Shown piece after piece: positions 34,847-47,552 of a DNA stretch of 64,000 nucleotides. The notes beneath the pieces were generated by a model. That model saw only the letters and a list, made by a program, of their open reading frames with translations, had not been told where the DNA came from and did not search any database. Within the stretch, counting starts at the first letter, position 1; every line of letters starts with the position of its first letter. Made by a program: the position numbers and the translations under genes. This stretch comes from Rhodamnia argentea (Eukaryota > Streptophyta > Magnoliopsida > Myrtales > Myrtaceae), in the NCBI RefSeq assembly GCF_020921035.1, contig NC_063150.1, forward strand, positions 6,572,001 through 6,636,000, given 5' to 3'.

Positions 34847-35746
34847 GGGGGGTGCTGGGAGCGCTATTCAGAAGCTAACGAAGTCTTGTTTCAATTGGAC
34901 GAGCTTTTGCCCCTCAAAATGGAAGAGGTTAGCTTAGAAGTTTGCACCTGACGAATTGGAGGAGATTAGTAGTTTATGTAAAGAAGCTCCTGTGTTTTTC
35001 ATGATGCTAGAGCTTTGTAGATAATGGAGACACTAGGTTTCTACTTTAGCACTCTTTTGCAGTCTTCAAGAACAATATACCCAGCCATTGCTTTATCAGT
35101 TTTTGGTTCTCCTTATATCACTTTCCAAGAAATACTGGATTATATATGTACCCTATGGCCAAGGAAACTTATTCAGGCCTTTAGTGTAATAAGTATATAT
35201 AGGCCACATTTAAAACCATGGTTCAATTTGCCTAAAAACACTACTCAAGGGTGAAGAAAATTTTTTTTTTTTTTGGGGCCCCTGTGAAACCTGTTAGCAG
35301 GGCTAACTTTTCTTTTGGTCAACCATCAACCAGTTTTTCACCTGAAATGTGATTTCAGAGCTCTAGAAGTACCCAAGTTATCGTGAGGGGCATGAGTATC
35401 ATCAATTCTCCATCACCAAGTAATCGAAATGTCAAGACAAGCATGCAACCGTAGTCTACCCCGATCCACTGTTTCATCGTACCCCCCTTTCGGACAACCA
35501 TTTTATGCAAGGTGGAGGAGAGGCCTTTCATTTAGGCAAGCTTTAAGTTCATGGGCCTCTTCAATGGACAATTAATTAATCGCATTACCCTGGTCGACAA
35601 AATTTACGTGAATGGAACAAAGAAAGATGCAAAATATGAAGATATAAAGAATTTGCCTAAATCAATCCGACAAAGTTAACATGATATGAGCAATAAAGGA
35701 TGCACAAATACGAATCTTGGAAGAATTTGCCTAAAACTAGAAGAAA
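34847..35746. other. Spacer between convergent genes
   Basis: It should hold the 3' ends of the Di19 gene (+) and the Myb/SANT gene (-). A T-run at about 35,262 and AT-rich sequence occur, but I cannot place the poly(A) sites exactly. Confidence 0.5.
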
Positions 35747-37897
35747 CTAATGTGACTGTGGCCGAAGCTTCCTCAGTAGCCATTTTTTCCTAAGTTTAAC
35801 ATCCAGCGCCATGAATGTCTTAGATTTCATTTCATCCTCTAGGAAATCACAAGCATCCAGTATTAGGTCATCATCCATGTCCGGTAAGGCCTGAACTGCT
35901 TCAATTACCTGCTCAATTGGTACTGAGTTCGAGTTCTCATCATCTTTCTTTTTATTGGACAAACAAGCAGCTGCAGTCACCATTTCCGGCTGAATTCTCA
36001 CGGTCCCCTCACTAGTCTCCTTGAGGCACTTTATATGCGTTCCTATGTTTGATCGGTCTTCATACTGGCGCTTTCTGGAAATGGCCAATTTCGAACCCCT
36101 TCTACCTAGGTCTTGTGAATTGTCATCTTGGTCCATACCAGAAATCGATGCAGAAGGGGAGTGTGAAGTCTTCGATGCCTGTTGATATATGACTAGTGCG
36201 ACTTCATTTGGCTGCTCCACATTTTGACCTAAGAGAAATTCTCTCTCATTGATACTTGGATCGCGGCATATTGTGCACAGATCGTTGTAGTATGGTACAG
36301 GTCGAGTCATAAATTGCCGCGCATCAGTGTGTGCCTGCATGCCACCACATTCAAGCTTACCAAAACATGATATGCCTAAATGGAAGTGCAAGGAAGATAT
36401 CAGAAGCAGGGCAGGCAAGGAAAGGATAGAACTCAGTCAACCAAAAATATGAGGAGCTGATATTGAACGATCAACATCCATTCACTTGACAGATTCAAAT
36501 GAAAATATAATTCCACAGTATTTAAAGGTATCACACTGCTAAGATCCCAAAAGTAGTTAAACAAGTGATATTGCGCTTAGCAATTCCAAAGCATCTCAAC
36601 ATCAAGAAAATGCTCGAAACCAGAAATTTACAAATTTAAGTGTCTGTCATGCATTCAATATTCAGCACTAGAATCAGCAATAAAGTACACTATGCATACA
36701 ATCTAACAAAACCGAAGAGAATGGTAGGAAGGCACTATCATGTGATTACTTAAGAGGCTGACATTAGGTGGATGTTTACCTTAATGTAGTCTTGCCAAAT
36801 GTAATCATCAGCAGTCACCATTTGACGGGAATCATCCCAGGAGAAACCCTCCGTATCAAGTAGATTTTTTATCACGTTGAATTGGCGCCTGAGAGTCTTG
36901 TATCGATTTTTCAGGATTTCCACTTCATAACTAAACCCAAATTTTGCATTAAATGATGCAATCATCTCCATCCACGCTTGTTTCAAGAAGAGACCATCAA
37001 CCTGGTTCCCTTTCTGCACTTGTTCTAACATGAGGTCGATAAAATAACGGTCCATAGTTGGCTGCCAGCAAGTCCTTGAACGACTACCAACACCGGAGCC
37101 AACGACATTTGGCTCGTCCTGTGAAGTAGAAATCTCTGCTACTCCTTCAGGAACAGAAATTCTAAAGTCCTCATCAATTGTGATATCAGGGAGAGGATCC
37201 GCCCCTTCTTCACCAATACTATCAGGGAGCATTAATGTACCATTGTTAGCTGAATGTGATGATGACTCTGGTGCGTTGTTGCCTGGTTCTTTACATTGAG
37301 AAACAACAATAAGTCCAGGCCTACTGAGAAGCAAATGCCCTCATGCTGTACTATGAGAAAATCTTTTGGAGAGGTGGGATTGTCAAAGTACCTTTTTGTT
37401 CAAGGGATGAGTTTCCATAAATTCGACAGAGATCTCTGTAGTATGGAATGCTTTTAATTCTGTACGAGCGTGCATCTGGGTGTACCTACAAGGCTGCAAA
37501 GCATCAGTGCAAATATCGAAACATAAGAACTTCACAGGTTAATGAAGCTTCATAGTTGCACCTTGATATAGTCGTCCCAAATTTTGTTATCAGCAATCAC
37601 CATCTTTCGGGTTTCGTCCCAACTGAAACCCCGCTGGTCGAGAAGATTTTTTATTGCCTTGTACAGATTCCTAAGTGATTTGTGGCGATTCTTAAGGACA
37701 TCTTTCTCGTACTGAAACTTGAATTTTGCATTGAACAGCAGCATCATATGTTTCCATGCTCGTTTGCTGAACAAGTTATCATCAATTTTGTTCCCTTGGC
37801 TGACCTGCTCTAGCATAAGGTCAATGAAGTACCGATCCATTTCAGGAGTCCAAATCGTCCTCAGACGTTCAGCGTTACTTTGAGGCCGGATGCCCAT
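35747..37897 (-). CDS. Double Myb/SANT-like domain protein (L10-interacting-MYB-like)
   Basis: Four coding exons on the minus strand: 37,897-37,562; 37,485-37,392; 37,288-36,780; 36,334-35,747, giving 508 residues. The protein has two Myb/SANT-like (Myb_DNA-bind_3) domains. The first, about residues 12-112, carries WTPEMDRYFIDLMLEQV, KNRHKSLRNLYKAIKNLL and IWDDYIK. The second, about 218-313, carries WQPTMDRYFIDLMLEQV, KNRYKTLRRQFNVIKNLL and IWQDYIK. Each is followed by a (V/A)H.DAR....PYY.DLC segment. The C-terminus (about 314-508) is charged and not recognised further. The family binds DNA and includes LIMYB, a nuclear co-regulator of translation-related genes; the exact role here is unknown. 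The start at 37,897 is chosen because MGIRPQSNAERLRTIW matches the family. An in-frame ATG at 37,972 is possible but probably lies before the acceptor. Confidence 0.85.
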
Positions 37898-39545
37898 GCT
37901 AAAGACATCAGGAAATTTGCGACTGTATTGTGAGTAAACACATCGAGACGTTTGAAAGGCACAATCCACCAAAATATGAATTAGTCCTAATCAGTTAATC
38001 AGTGCATTACTTTTTATCAGCAAATTGTTAACAACTCAAGCTCAAATATGTAGTTCCCATTCATGCATGCAAGCAAGATGCCATCGATATTGCTGAAGTT
38101 CGATTAAGTTCCTTTTTATCCAGCATCAGACAGTTTTCTGTCCCAAGAATCTAATATCTACTCTGCCAAGGACGAGAGCCACAAGTTTAGAATCCCGGTA
38201 CAGCAAGGCACAAGGAGGAATACAGCAACAATGCAAATCTACTTTGTTTCAAACCACTAATCGATGGTGAAGTCAATCCCAAACATTTCTAGTAGCACCA
38301 AGATATGACATGCTGTTCAGTTCTCATTGATGTCAATCTATTATCCTCAATCTTTCGAAAGCACGGTCAGGTGGTTATGAGAGGGAAATAGTCAACTTGG
38401 ATCGCTCTCCTATCAATTTCAACTTATCACCTGTAGCCCTTGCACCAATCTATAGCCAAAGAGAGAGAGAGAGATAAAGGCAATAACATTCTTAACGAAC
38501 CACCATAACCATGAAAGCTGAGAATGAGGTCTCTCTCATCTCAGCTCACATTTTTCCGCTTTGAGTGACATTGACAACTCTATAAACAAGGAAGTGTTCT
38601 CCTTTAGATCCAAACTTTTCACACTTTCCATGCATTGGACTTTTCAACTTCCACAACAGAAGCACTGCTGGAAACGCAGAAGCCATAAAAAAAACTTCCG
38701 ACAACCCCAAGAAAAGACCAAAGCCAATCAAACAGTAAGAAGAATGCAGCCTCTTCTGGATAATCGAAACCCACAAGCTAATTTAAAAGCGTGTGCTTGT
38801 CAAAAATTGGCCAACTCTCTTGTTCAGAAGTCACTCTGAAAATATGCAAAAAGTTAGCTTATTTAATGCAAAAATCCGATCTTTTCACACAGCAAGAGAC
38901 AACCCTTTTTCAATACGACCATATCCCAATTTTCAAAAGCCATTTCAAAACGGAAAAGCAAAAACAGAACAGCATCAAGATCACTTCTTTTTCGCATCGA
39001 TTAACTGTAAAATACACAAAATGGAAGGTCACAGTTACCCACTTAAAAGTCACTCACAGCACTTAAAAAAGATTGATCAACTGAGTACCTCAGTAAACTA
39101 GTTATCTTGAGCAATTAATGAAACCGGTAATGGAGGTACACAGAGAATTGCAGTCAGGAGGGGGAGACTATTCCACGTGAGGATTGGGAGGAGTGATAAA
39201 TCAGGAGAAGGGATGAGGTGCAAGCGTTACCTGGGAGGCGATGGACAAGAACTGGGACGAGTCTGGAGTGCGATATCTTCCTTTCTCGGGAGCAATTTGG
39301 AGGGGGATAAATCTGTGCCTGTTCCTGCTCCTGGATAAGGTTGGCACAGCCTCGAGCCATGATAAGATCCTGATCTTTACTAGGGTGAAGGGCACTACTA
39401 CTTTGGAGTTGCGACTGGAGATGGGCCTGGACTGAGGTCGAGCCTTACTCGTTGTCTAAATCCGCCTATCGCAGGAAGGGAAAATAAAGAACTGCGATAA
39501 GATAAGAAGAAAAGATGAATTTCAACCCAATATTCTTATCGGATC
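37898..39545 (-). other. Probable leader and first intron of the Myb/SANT gene
   Basis: On the minus strand a CCCAG/GTAACG donor lies at 39,232 and acceptor-like TTTACTCACAATACAG precedes the coding start. This suggests an untranslated first exon near 39.2-39.4 kb and an intron of about 1.3 kb. A CCACGTGA G-box lies at about 39,174. The leader model is inference. Confidence 0.4.
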
Positions 39546-39549
39546 AAAT

Positions 39550-40142
39550 TTATGCGCTTGCTTGAGAAGTTTCCCAAGTGGGTCGATTTCTAACTTGGTT
39601 TCGACTAAACATAAATTTCAAGGGCACTTTCGATATCTTCAGAGTTTGATTGTCGTGACGAATGGAATCGTCTGTTTACTAAGTCGCTCTCGTTTAGGGA
39701 GCCAGCCATCGAGATGGCCGGGGGTGCTGCTTCCGAGGCAGACGAAGGCGGAGGCACGGGGTGGCCGCAAAGGTCCCCCAAGCCATTGCGAAGCGATAAA
39801 TCTCTCGGTACGGCGGAGGCACACCGTGGGGAGCGAAATAGAGAGGACTCGAGAGAAACAATTTGTAGTCTCGATCGGACCCCAATGTTTTAGACAAGTG
39901 AAAGGACCGGGAGCTGTTGGAGAATTTCTCAGGTCTAACTTTAGCCCATAGCAGAAGGGAAGTAAATAAAATCGCTAGCTGGATTGCCAAAGCCCAACGA
40001 ACAAATAGCCTACCTTATAATTGGGTCACGAATCCCCCGCCTGTTGTGCTTGATTTACTTTGCCATCAATTTTCATACTTGTATTCACTAAACTCTTTCA
40101 AGTGAATGGTATCATTTTCTTTTCGACAAAAAAAAAAAAAAA
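39550..40142 (+). mobile_element. 5'-truncated LINE (non-LTR) remnant with A-tail
   Basis: A frame at about 39,920-40,105 reads LAHSRREVNKIASWIAKAQ, then LPYNWVTNPPPVVLDLLC, typical of the C-terminal RNase H end of plant L1-type LINEs, with a stop at 40,105. An untranslated stretch follows, then a run of 15 A (40,128-40,142). A frame break (stop at 39,949-39,951) interrupts the upstream frame. The 5' limit and target duplication are uncertain. Confidence 0.6.
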
Positions 40143-40167
40143 GGAGCAGAAAATTGGAAATAGAGCA

Positions 40168-40260
40168 TATTGGCCCAATTGAGGCCCAAAAGATATCATC
40201 TTGGCCCGTGCCTCCCAAAGATGGGCCGACTAAAGAATTCTTCCTTTAAAGCCCAGGGGC
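40168..40260. promoter_or_regulatory. Second cluster of GGCCCA-type motifs
   Basis: TTGGCCCAATT, AGGCCCAAAAG, TTGGCCCGTG, GATGGGCCGAC and AAGCCCAGGGG occur within 93 bp. They resemble the cluster before Di19. They could be the original promoter of the Myb/SANT gene, now separated from it by the LINE remnant, but this is speculative. Confidence 0.35.
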
Positions 40261-40811
40261 TCTGAGCTCTATTTGAAGTTCAACGAGCATCCGCTGATCA
40301 CAATTTTTTTCCTGGAGCTTACATGACAAATCAGCATTAGCTCTAGCACAAGGCTATATACTCCAGAGGCGCATGCACCACCCTGGTAAGTCAAGCTACT
40401 CGAAGAGCATCCGAACTCTTCTTTCGAATCCGAGTCGAGTTCATAAAATACTTCATCTCTCAAGTACAGCGAATCCTCAAAATCCGGGATCTCTGGCACA
40501 AGCACGGGTTCAATTTTCGTTCGAGTAAGACTCGAGCAAATTGAGTAATAGAGGCCAGGAGCTCGAGTTCTTTGAAAACTGATTCTGGTCGGGTTTGAGC
40601 TTTTCCGCAGTCAGGCCGGATCGAGGGTGAATTGAGCGTTACATCCTTGAATGTTCGAACCGAGTCGAACTCAACTACCGAACCGTGTTGACTCTGTCCG
40701 ACCCCGAATGCACTGCATCTCCCAACATTACTCCACGAATGAAATATGCTTTGAATCGGTTGCACATTTCACTAGTAAGTCGATGACGTCCATAATTTGA
40801 ATACTCGTTTA

Positions 40812-40982
40812 GGGCGCGCTTGGTACCGCTTTTTATTCTTTATTTTTCCGTTATGTTGTTTTCCGGAACGGAAAAAGAACAGAAACATAATTGGAACTGC
40901 AAATTGATTTTTTTTTGTTCTCGGGGAACAAATTTATGTTCCGAAATTGTTCGTGGTTACAGAGATATTACCAAACGCACCC
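40812..40982. mobile_element. Tourist-like MITE, 171 bp
   Basis: The ends GGGCGCGCTTGGTA and (minus strand) GGGTGCGTTTGGTA are inverted repeats. TTA flanks both sides (40,809-40,811 and 40,983-40,985), as expected for a PIF/Harbinger-type Tourist MITE. Inner arms with TTCCGGAACGGAAAA can pair. Confidence 0.8.
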
Positions 40983-41402
40983 TTAGCCAAAGGCCACCAA
41001 GAAAAAGGAAAAGAACCCCACGCGGCTTCTTTTGTCTTCTAATCAGACAGGCGAATCGAACATTCACGTCCCTCTGTTGGAGAAACTGTCTGGACCTCTA
41101 TGTTCAAATAATCAACTGGAAGACTTAGGATTGACCTTTTGAATGTTAATCCTCCAAACGAATTTTAGAAAAAAAAAAAAAAAGGAGGATAAAACTTCCT
41201 TGTACCTAAAGCTCCTTGGATTCCTTGGATCACTAAAATCTAGGTCTGGTGTTCCTGCTAAAAAATATTATTGGGAGAAGTCTCCTTTCTGCCTCTAGTC
41301 TTTTTGGCGGGGATGCCTTCTCTCTGGAAGGCCAATACACATGTCAAAGGAAACAAGAGAAAAAATATCAAAAAAAGAGAAGCCGACACATTTTTTTCGC
41401 AA

Positions 41403-42190
41403 GAAAATTATTCGAAATGTCCTAAATCTATTGCACTTTCATCAATTTAATCCTAAATCTTTTAATCATGTCGATTGAGTCCTAAACCTTTTCGGATTTT
41501 GCAAATTGAATTCATCCGGCCAATTTTGATCGGAAATTGCTGGCATGAATATTGGCATCCTACATGGTATAGTCAAGATCGATGGGGACAATTTTTACTG
41601 ATATTTTAGTATTTTTTATTTTGATTTTTACTTAATTTTATTCTTTTTTTTTTCTTCGGTATTTTTACAATTGTGGCCAGCAACCATCGCTAGCAACAAC
41701 AAGGTCCAGCGACTCTCGCCTAGATCCATGCAAGGGCAATGATTCCCTCACCTATTCTGGGCGAGGCCCACCCCTCTTCGACCACAAGCGAGGGCCACGA
41801 GCCCCTCGCCTGTGATCAACGAGGGCATCACGACCCTCACTTCGATTTGAGCAAGGGCCCTTACCCGTGGCTTGCGAGAGTCACTAGCCCTCGTTAGTGG
41901 CCCGAGATGGTCACACGGCCACAATTGTTAAAAAAAAAAAAGAATAAAAGAATAAATAAAATAAAAATAGAAGAAATATTATAATATCACTAAAATTTAT
42001 CCACGCCAGCATCGATCGTGCCACGTAGGACTCGCATCCACATTAGCAACTTCGGGGCCGAAATTGGGTAGATGAAGTCAATTGACAAAATCTAAAAAGG
42101 TTTAGGACTCAATTGACACAATTAAAAAGTTTTAGACTGAATAGACTTAAATTCAATAAGTTTAGGAGTTTTTAGGACAATTTTTCCCCG
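41403..42190. mobile_element. Long-arm MITE with GC-rich core
   Basis: The left arm is GAAAATTATTCGAAATGTCC followed by TAAATCTATTGCACTTTCAT. The right arm on the minus strand is GGGGAAAAATTGTCCTAAAA followed by ACTCCTAAACTTATTGAATT. The core at 41,690-41,930 is a degenerate array of GAGGGC/GCGAGGG words. Architecture matches 14,787-15,595. No target duplication is clear. Confidence 0.6.
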
Positions 42191-43616
42191 AGGCATTGAA
42201 ATGTCTCGAACTACACAGAGCAAAAAAAGAGCGCAGATTATAATTAGACAAAATAGGTGCGGGAGAGAGCAAATGGACCACATCACAATCTTCATAATAG
42301 TGTGGTCGGTTCAAAAGCATGAGAGGAGCCACCAAAAGATGAAAGCAGAGAGTGCTATGCTTTCATGATTCATATGAGAATGTCTGGTTGCCCCACCATT
42401 TAATCTATGACAAAGAGAAATTTTTTTTAAAAAAAAAAAATTAAGAACAAAAACAAGTGTATGATGATATTCTTTGCTCTTTCCTTGTTGCTGACTTTAT
42501 TACCTTTTTCTTGCCTTTAGAAATAAAAATCCAACCAGAACCCTTCACGACAAAGAGCCAACTGGTTTTTGAGCCTCAGGAATTAACAAGTACCAAGTAT
42601 CTGTGTTTGGTCCCTTTAACAAACTACACCTTTCTTGCAAATAAGGACTGGCTTTCTTTTTCTGTCTGATATTTTTTTCCTCTGAGTTTAGTGGGCTTAA
42701 ATAGTTGGCACTTTGCACCCAAGAGCTCTTTCTAGGGTTTTTTCACTTTCTGGCCAAAGAATGCCATTATTGCAATCATGAACTCTTTCATCTTTGTCAA
42801 TGGCTCTGGCCATAGATGTGTTTTCTCTTTGTAGGATAATGTCATGGTTGCACAAAGGATACAAAAACAAAAAAAAGAAGAAGTAATGTTGTCCTTTTTC
42901 TCTTCCACTAAAATTATGAAAACCTACATGCACTTGCATATCGAATGATAAACAGGACTTCAATAGCTTCAGCGTTGATGATCACCCCCTGAAAGGCTAC
43001 AACCTTAACACTAAGTGCTCCTTCTTTTGTGGGTCAATGACCCAATCTTTGCTGTACATTCCGCACTTAAGATCCAGATATGCATAGAAAAGAAATGCAG
43101 ACTGACATAGGATATGGAAAAGCCATTTCTCATAATGAGTGCAATAAGTGAAGAATTCTTTCCCGGTGAGCATCTTCTTTAATTTCATCCGTGAAAACCC
43201 TAGAGATTATTATGGCTGAAGAGACACCACCACCATGGACCTGCACATTGATGCAGTGGAAAGTCATGATACAGCAAAAACAAATGCACTAGGATTCATG
43301 AGTATAATCATGTTAAAAGTAGATCGAACACAGCTGTCTTCACTCATAAATTACGAGTGTAAAGGTGAGCACTGACCGTGGAGCCAGTTACTCCAAATGG
43401 GTTTGATCTGCCATCGAAGCTCTCAAGTAGCAGATAATCTTCTTCTCATTAGGATTGCAATTATAATACAACAATGGGCCGCTTTTCAGTTCATGGTCGG
43501 CGTAATTGGGGTTTCTAATACGACCAATTTTGCTCTAGTTATCGTAATTTGTAGGATGTTAGTTGGCACAATTTTCTCGCAGCAATTTCAGCTGTGAACA
43601 GGTATACCAAATTGTG
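42191..43616. other. Intergenic, no gene recognised
   Basis: Short frames only, with no motifs or exon set that I can support. Confidence 0.5.
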
Positions 43617-43830
43617 TCCAAAATTTTTCAAGCTACATAAACTGATAAATTTTGTTTAAAAAATTTCACGTCATTGCTGACCGGGTCACGTAGGATTACC
43701 GACGTCCATGTCATCAATTTCCAGCCAAAATAGATCGAATCGACTGAATTGACATGAATGCAAAAGATTTAGGAGTGATTTGACACAATTGTAATAGGTT
43801 TATGACTTTTTTTTTTATAATTTTCCTAGT
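43617..43830. repeat. Partial copy of the long-arm MITE family
   Basis: The right side reads AGGAGTGATTTGACACAATT and GTAATAGGTTTATGACTTTT, matching the right arms at 15.5 and 28.8 kb. The left arm is decayed. Confidence 0.5.
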
Positions 43831-45339
43831 ATTTATTAGAAAAACTGACGGGATATTTTCATATTTATCTTTATTCATTCGCAAGTATGTCGTCCCACCA
43901 AATGAAGGAATAATGATTCTACAACTTGAAGCGGGTGGCATAACCCTGGAATTGTAACTCTCATAGTAGGAGCATCTTCTCCACTCCTGTAATGAAAAGT
44001 ATCATTAGTCTCCAGGTACCCAATTCTTGTTACCTTCGATTTTGTCAGCAGCACATATTGATCCAACCTCTAACATCATGATTTCGAACCGATATAAAAG
44101 AACAAAGAATATGGATATAGGATCGACTTGTCACGACTTACAAAGGGTTAAAAGCGACATCTTTACTTCCTCGCCAAACTTAGACAACGTTACCCAAATT
44201 TTTGCAAAAAATACAGAATACGCATCTCAATCCTAGAATCCAGCTCACTCGGCTATAAAGAGGTCGTGTTCTATGTTGCTTACAGCATAGTCCTAGGCAT
44301 TAAATCAATCACGAAGAGCGTAGCAGCTCAAAATCGGGCGGCACGGCTACAATCGACTTAAAAAGATCGTGGAAATGGAGATTATAGAAAGCCGATGCCC
44401 GAGTACGAGCAAGCGTGAGCTCTGTATTGGCGTCTTCCAAAGGGAGTGTTCTGCTGAAGACGATGTCATGAATTTGCGAGTCGTGATTTCCTACGAAGAA
44501 GTATGGACGACACAAGGTCGACGGGAAGTTGATTAACAACAAGAAGGCTTAAGTTTTCGATTTAAATCTGAGTAACTTGGAGATATTTCCCAAAGGGGAC
44601 AGATTGATTGGGGGACACTGTTGAGGACATTGACGCGTAAAGTGTTTCTGATGAACTTCTAGAACATTTGGGTAAGCAGAAACATTAAAGGTTATTCTAA
44701 AATTCGACATAACTTTTGGTCAAGCAAGTTATGCGGCACGTAATTCATTCGAGGTTATCTTTGATCTCAGTATCCCTCATTTTTATGGGTGTTGGAGCTA
44801 TAATCTATTTTAGTCATATTTTTAACATTCGTCGGTATTTGAATTTTAGCTATTTATTTCCGATATAAGATAATTTACGAAACTTCTATATTTGAGGAGT
44901 TTATGATTGTTATTTTAATATTAGAAGACAACTCTTTGACATCTTAATCAGGAAAATGATTGCGAGAGAGATTTCCCGAAATTCGCACCTCAATTTTGTT
45001 GTCCACGGTTTTTGTTATCGAGTTCACGGCGTCATGCCCGGGCTCCGTCGGTTATCCTCGATGATATGATGAGGAACTAATCTAGTGAAGATTGGTTAGA
45101 CAAATCGAAGATTTTGAAAATCTCAGTCATCAACTCACATCTAAAAAGAATCCAATTACTAATTCGAATGGTAAGCGTGTTTATCTTTCTCGTTCAATGT
45201 GCATATTCGAATCACCGTATTTGGAAAATTTTCCTAAGACCATTCTTGGGAGCACGTATATGTCTGCCTTTGCTAATTATCATGTGTGTGAGAATGAATG
45301 ATATTATCCATACATTAAGCAGGGATTAGTAAGGTACTT
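43831..45339. other. Intergenic, no gene recognised
   Basis: Nothing beyond short frames is seen on either strand. Confidence 0.45.
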
Positions 45340-45870
45340 AGGAAGTCTCGGATACCATCGTTACGATGAGGAAAAATCTTCAAAAAGTGGAAAGAAAAAC
45401 CGAAACAAGTGCGACCCACGCGCTGACGACTTTTCTGTTGAAGAGCGCGCGTCCGGGCACGCGAAGCCGCGAGAGTACGGGCGAACGACAGTACGCCTCC
45501 GGGGGTTACGGAGGGCGGAGATGAGATCGGCAAGCCACGTGGCGCTTCCGCATTGGTCTGTTAGATTGAGATACCCAACCGGCTGGGGAGATGGAGAAAC
45601 TCGACACCCAGCTTTGAGTAAAGAGAGACGGCCGAATACCCGTGAGGTGGGGCCCCGTCCCAGCAGGAAAAGGGAATGCTCCTCAGCGACTTCCCCCGAG
45701 CCTCAGGTCCGGGCCCCCTCCGAACCGCGGAATTTGAAATTTTCGAACGTTAAAGCCCCGCATGGGTTCATCCCCTGGCCCAACAGTCGGCAGTTACACC
45801 CTTTTGAGTTTCTTATCCCCGTCTTGAGCTCGACCCTTTCACCTACTCTCTCTCTCTCAAGCAAGATAGA
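45340..45870. other. GC-rich island without a recognisable gene
   Basis: This stretch is far more GC- and CpG-rich than its surroundings, with TAAAGAGAGACGGCCGAA and GGGGCCCC words, and ends in a CT run at about 45,846-45,859. The 5' flank of the KIN-14 gene (49,740-49,900) has similar composition and a similar GGTAAAGAGAGACC phrase. It may be an orphan promoter or a decayed promoter copy. Confidence 0.35.
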
Positions 45871-46479
45871 TATGAGGATTTGCCCTTTTCTTGGAATCCA
45901 TCCCCATCTAAGTTTGATGGGAAATCTTGATTACAACCGTTAATTACATACTAAACATGGGCTAATATAATTAAAAGAAAAATCAAAGGACACTAAGGAG
46001 ATTGTAGTACCATAAGTGTTCTATCATGTCGGTAAAACTCCTTTCATGTCATGTGTAGTGAGTTTTTGTTCTTCTTGTCTATGAAAACTGTTACATTCGA
46101 TATTACTCGAAGTACATTTCTAGTTGCCCAGATTGCTATGCCGATGTCGACACTCCGGTGCTCGTTGATGACTAAATGACGCGAAAGGGAATATGCGTAA
46201 TAGCATGAATTCGATGTATCGAACAGTTGTGCCAATTTTAATTTTCGAGATGCTGGACTTACCTTAAGAACAATCATACTATAATAGGCTCGTTATTTTT
46301 ATAGCGATCATCTTTGTACTGACTTCAACAATAGTTGGATTATCTAGTTTTGCAAAGAGAGAAAGATGATAACTCATTTCGGAAGAATGATTTCTTCCTA
46401 TTATGACATGGAAACGTATGGCTGAGTCAAAATGTAAATCCCGCCTTGCATGCGTGGTGAGCAGTTTCAAGTGGAATTT
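45871..46479. other. Intergenic, no gene recognised
   Basis: No supported feature is visible. Confidence 0.45.
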
Positions 46480-47053
46480 GTAACCTACCCATCGGAACTT
46501 GCTCCGTGTTATTTGGAACCCGAAGTCTACCTTTCATACCTTGGAGCCTGAAACATTCCCGTCACTGATTCCAAAGTCGATTATAGGTTATACCCATGTT
46601 CTATCTATACTCTTAATTGAACGATTACGGTGAATTATCTTTTCTAATAACCATCATTTACTACTACAATTCCCTAACCACAACTCTTTTTAAGACATAC
46701 GAAGAATATGAGATATTAACAAAGTAAAAAGTCTCCATCAACCTTACCAAAAAAAAAAAAATGTCTCCATCATGGATTGTCAAAAATGAAAACTCGAACT
46801 AATGATTTCGGATTACGCACTCATCATCGACATCATGGAATACCGCAAGATCACGTTAAAATATAAAACAAGAAAAACACAAAAACTTGTTCCATTTCAC
46901 CTCTTGGAACTTAGAACCTACTCGTTGAAATAAATTCCCTAATTTTTGAAACCCGAAACCTACCATGCAAACCCTAGAACTTAGAAGCTATCCTGTTTCC
47001 GCAAGTTCGGTTCTCCAAGAATCGGCTCACCGTGGAACCATGCTCACCCCCAA
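46480..47053. repeat. hAT-like element fragment
   Basis: The right edge on the minus strand reads GGGGTGAGCATGGTTCCACG, the type of end seen in the element at 16,003. Repeated GGAACTTAGAACCTAC and GGAACCCGAAGTCTAC-like phrases lie inside. The left end was not found. Confidence 0.4.
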
Positions 47054-47267
47054 TGCGTATGTATAACATTGCCTCAAAGCAATTCATCGTATCATTTTGA
47101 ATAATAGAATATAATTAGGATACTGCGTGCAATTAATTAAGAGAACTTTGAGGGAAGGCCTAGTTATTATTGATCCGGTGAATTTACTAATGCTATTTGT
47201 CGTACATAGATGTAATATACGAATTACATCTTTGGATAAGTGGAGAAACTATCTAATTGTACGGATG
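47054..47267. other. Short spacer
   Basis: No feature seen. Confidence 0.4.
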
Positions 47268-47552
47268 CCGGTTCGGTCTTAAACTTCTCAAATTGTAAAT
47301 TTAGTCTTAACCTTTGAGCGAAATTTCAATGTAGTCCTTTCGATTAATTTTTACAAGAAACCGTTGATGTGACGGCATATTAAGTAGGACGACCGGCGCT
47401 GACGGAAAATCGTCTTGTCATCAATATCTGATGAAAATTGATTGGAATGACTACATTGGGGATTCCATTCTAATGTTCATCACTAAATTAGTGAAATTGA
47501 AAAGTTTACGACTGAATTGATATATTCAAAAGCGATTGAGTAACTTTCCCTT
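47268..47552. repeat. MITE-like element related to 20.4 kb
   Basis: It runs from a GGTCTTAAACTTCTCAAATT-type left arm, through a centre containing GATGTGACGGCATATTAAG, to a right arm with AAATTGAAAAGTTTACGACT (inverted relation to the left). The layout is the same as at 20,420-20,700. Confidence 0.5.

Noticed and set aside
42457..43188. Frames near 42.5-43.2 kb as a possible gene pair
   Set aside because: They are short, have no domains, lie on opposite strands, and have no splice structure or promoter that I can support.
45521..45943. 140-codon frame in the GC-rich island
   Set aside because: Composition explains the lack of stops. The product is Pro/Arg/Ser-rich without motifs and ends in a microsatellite.
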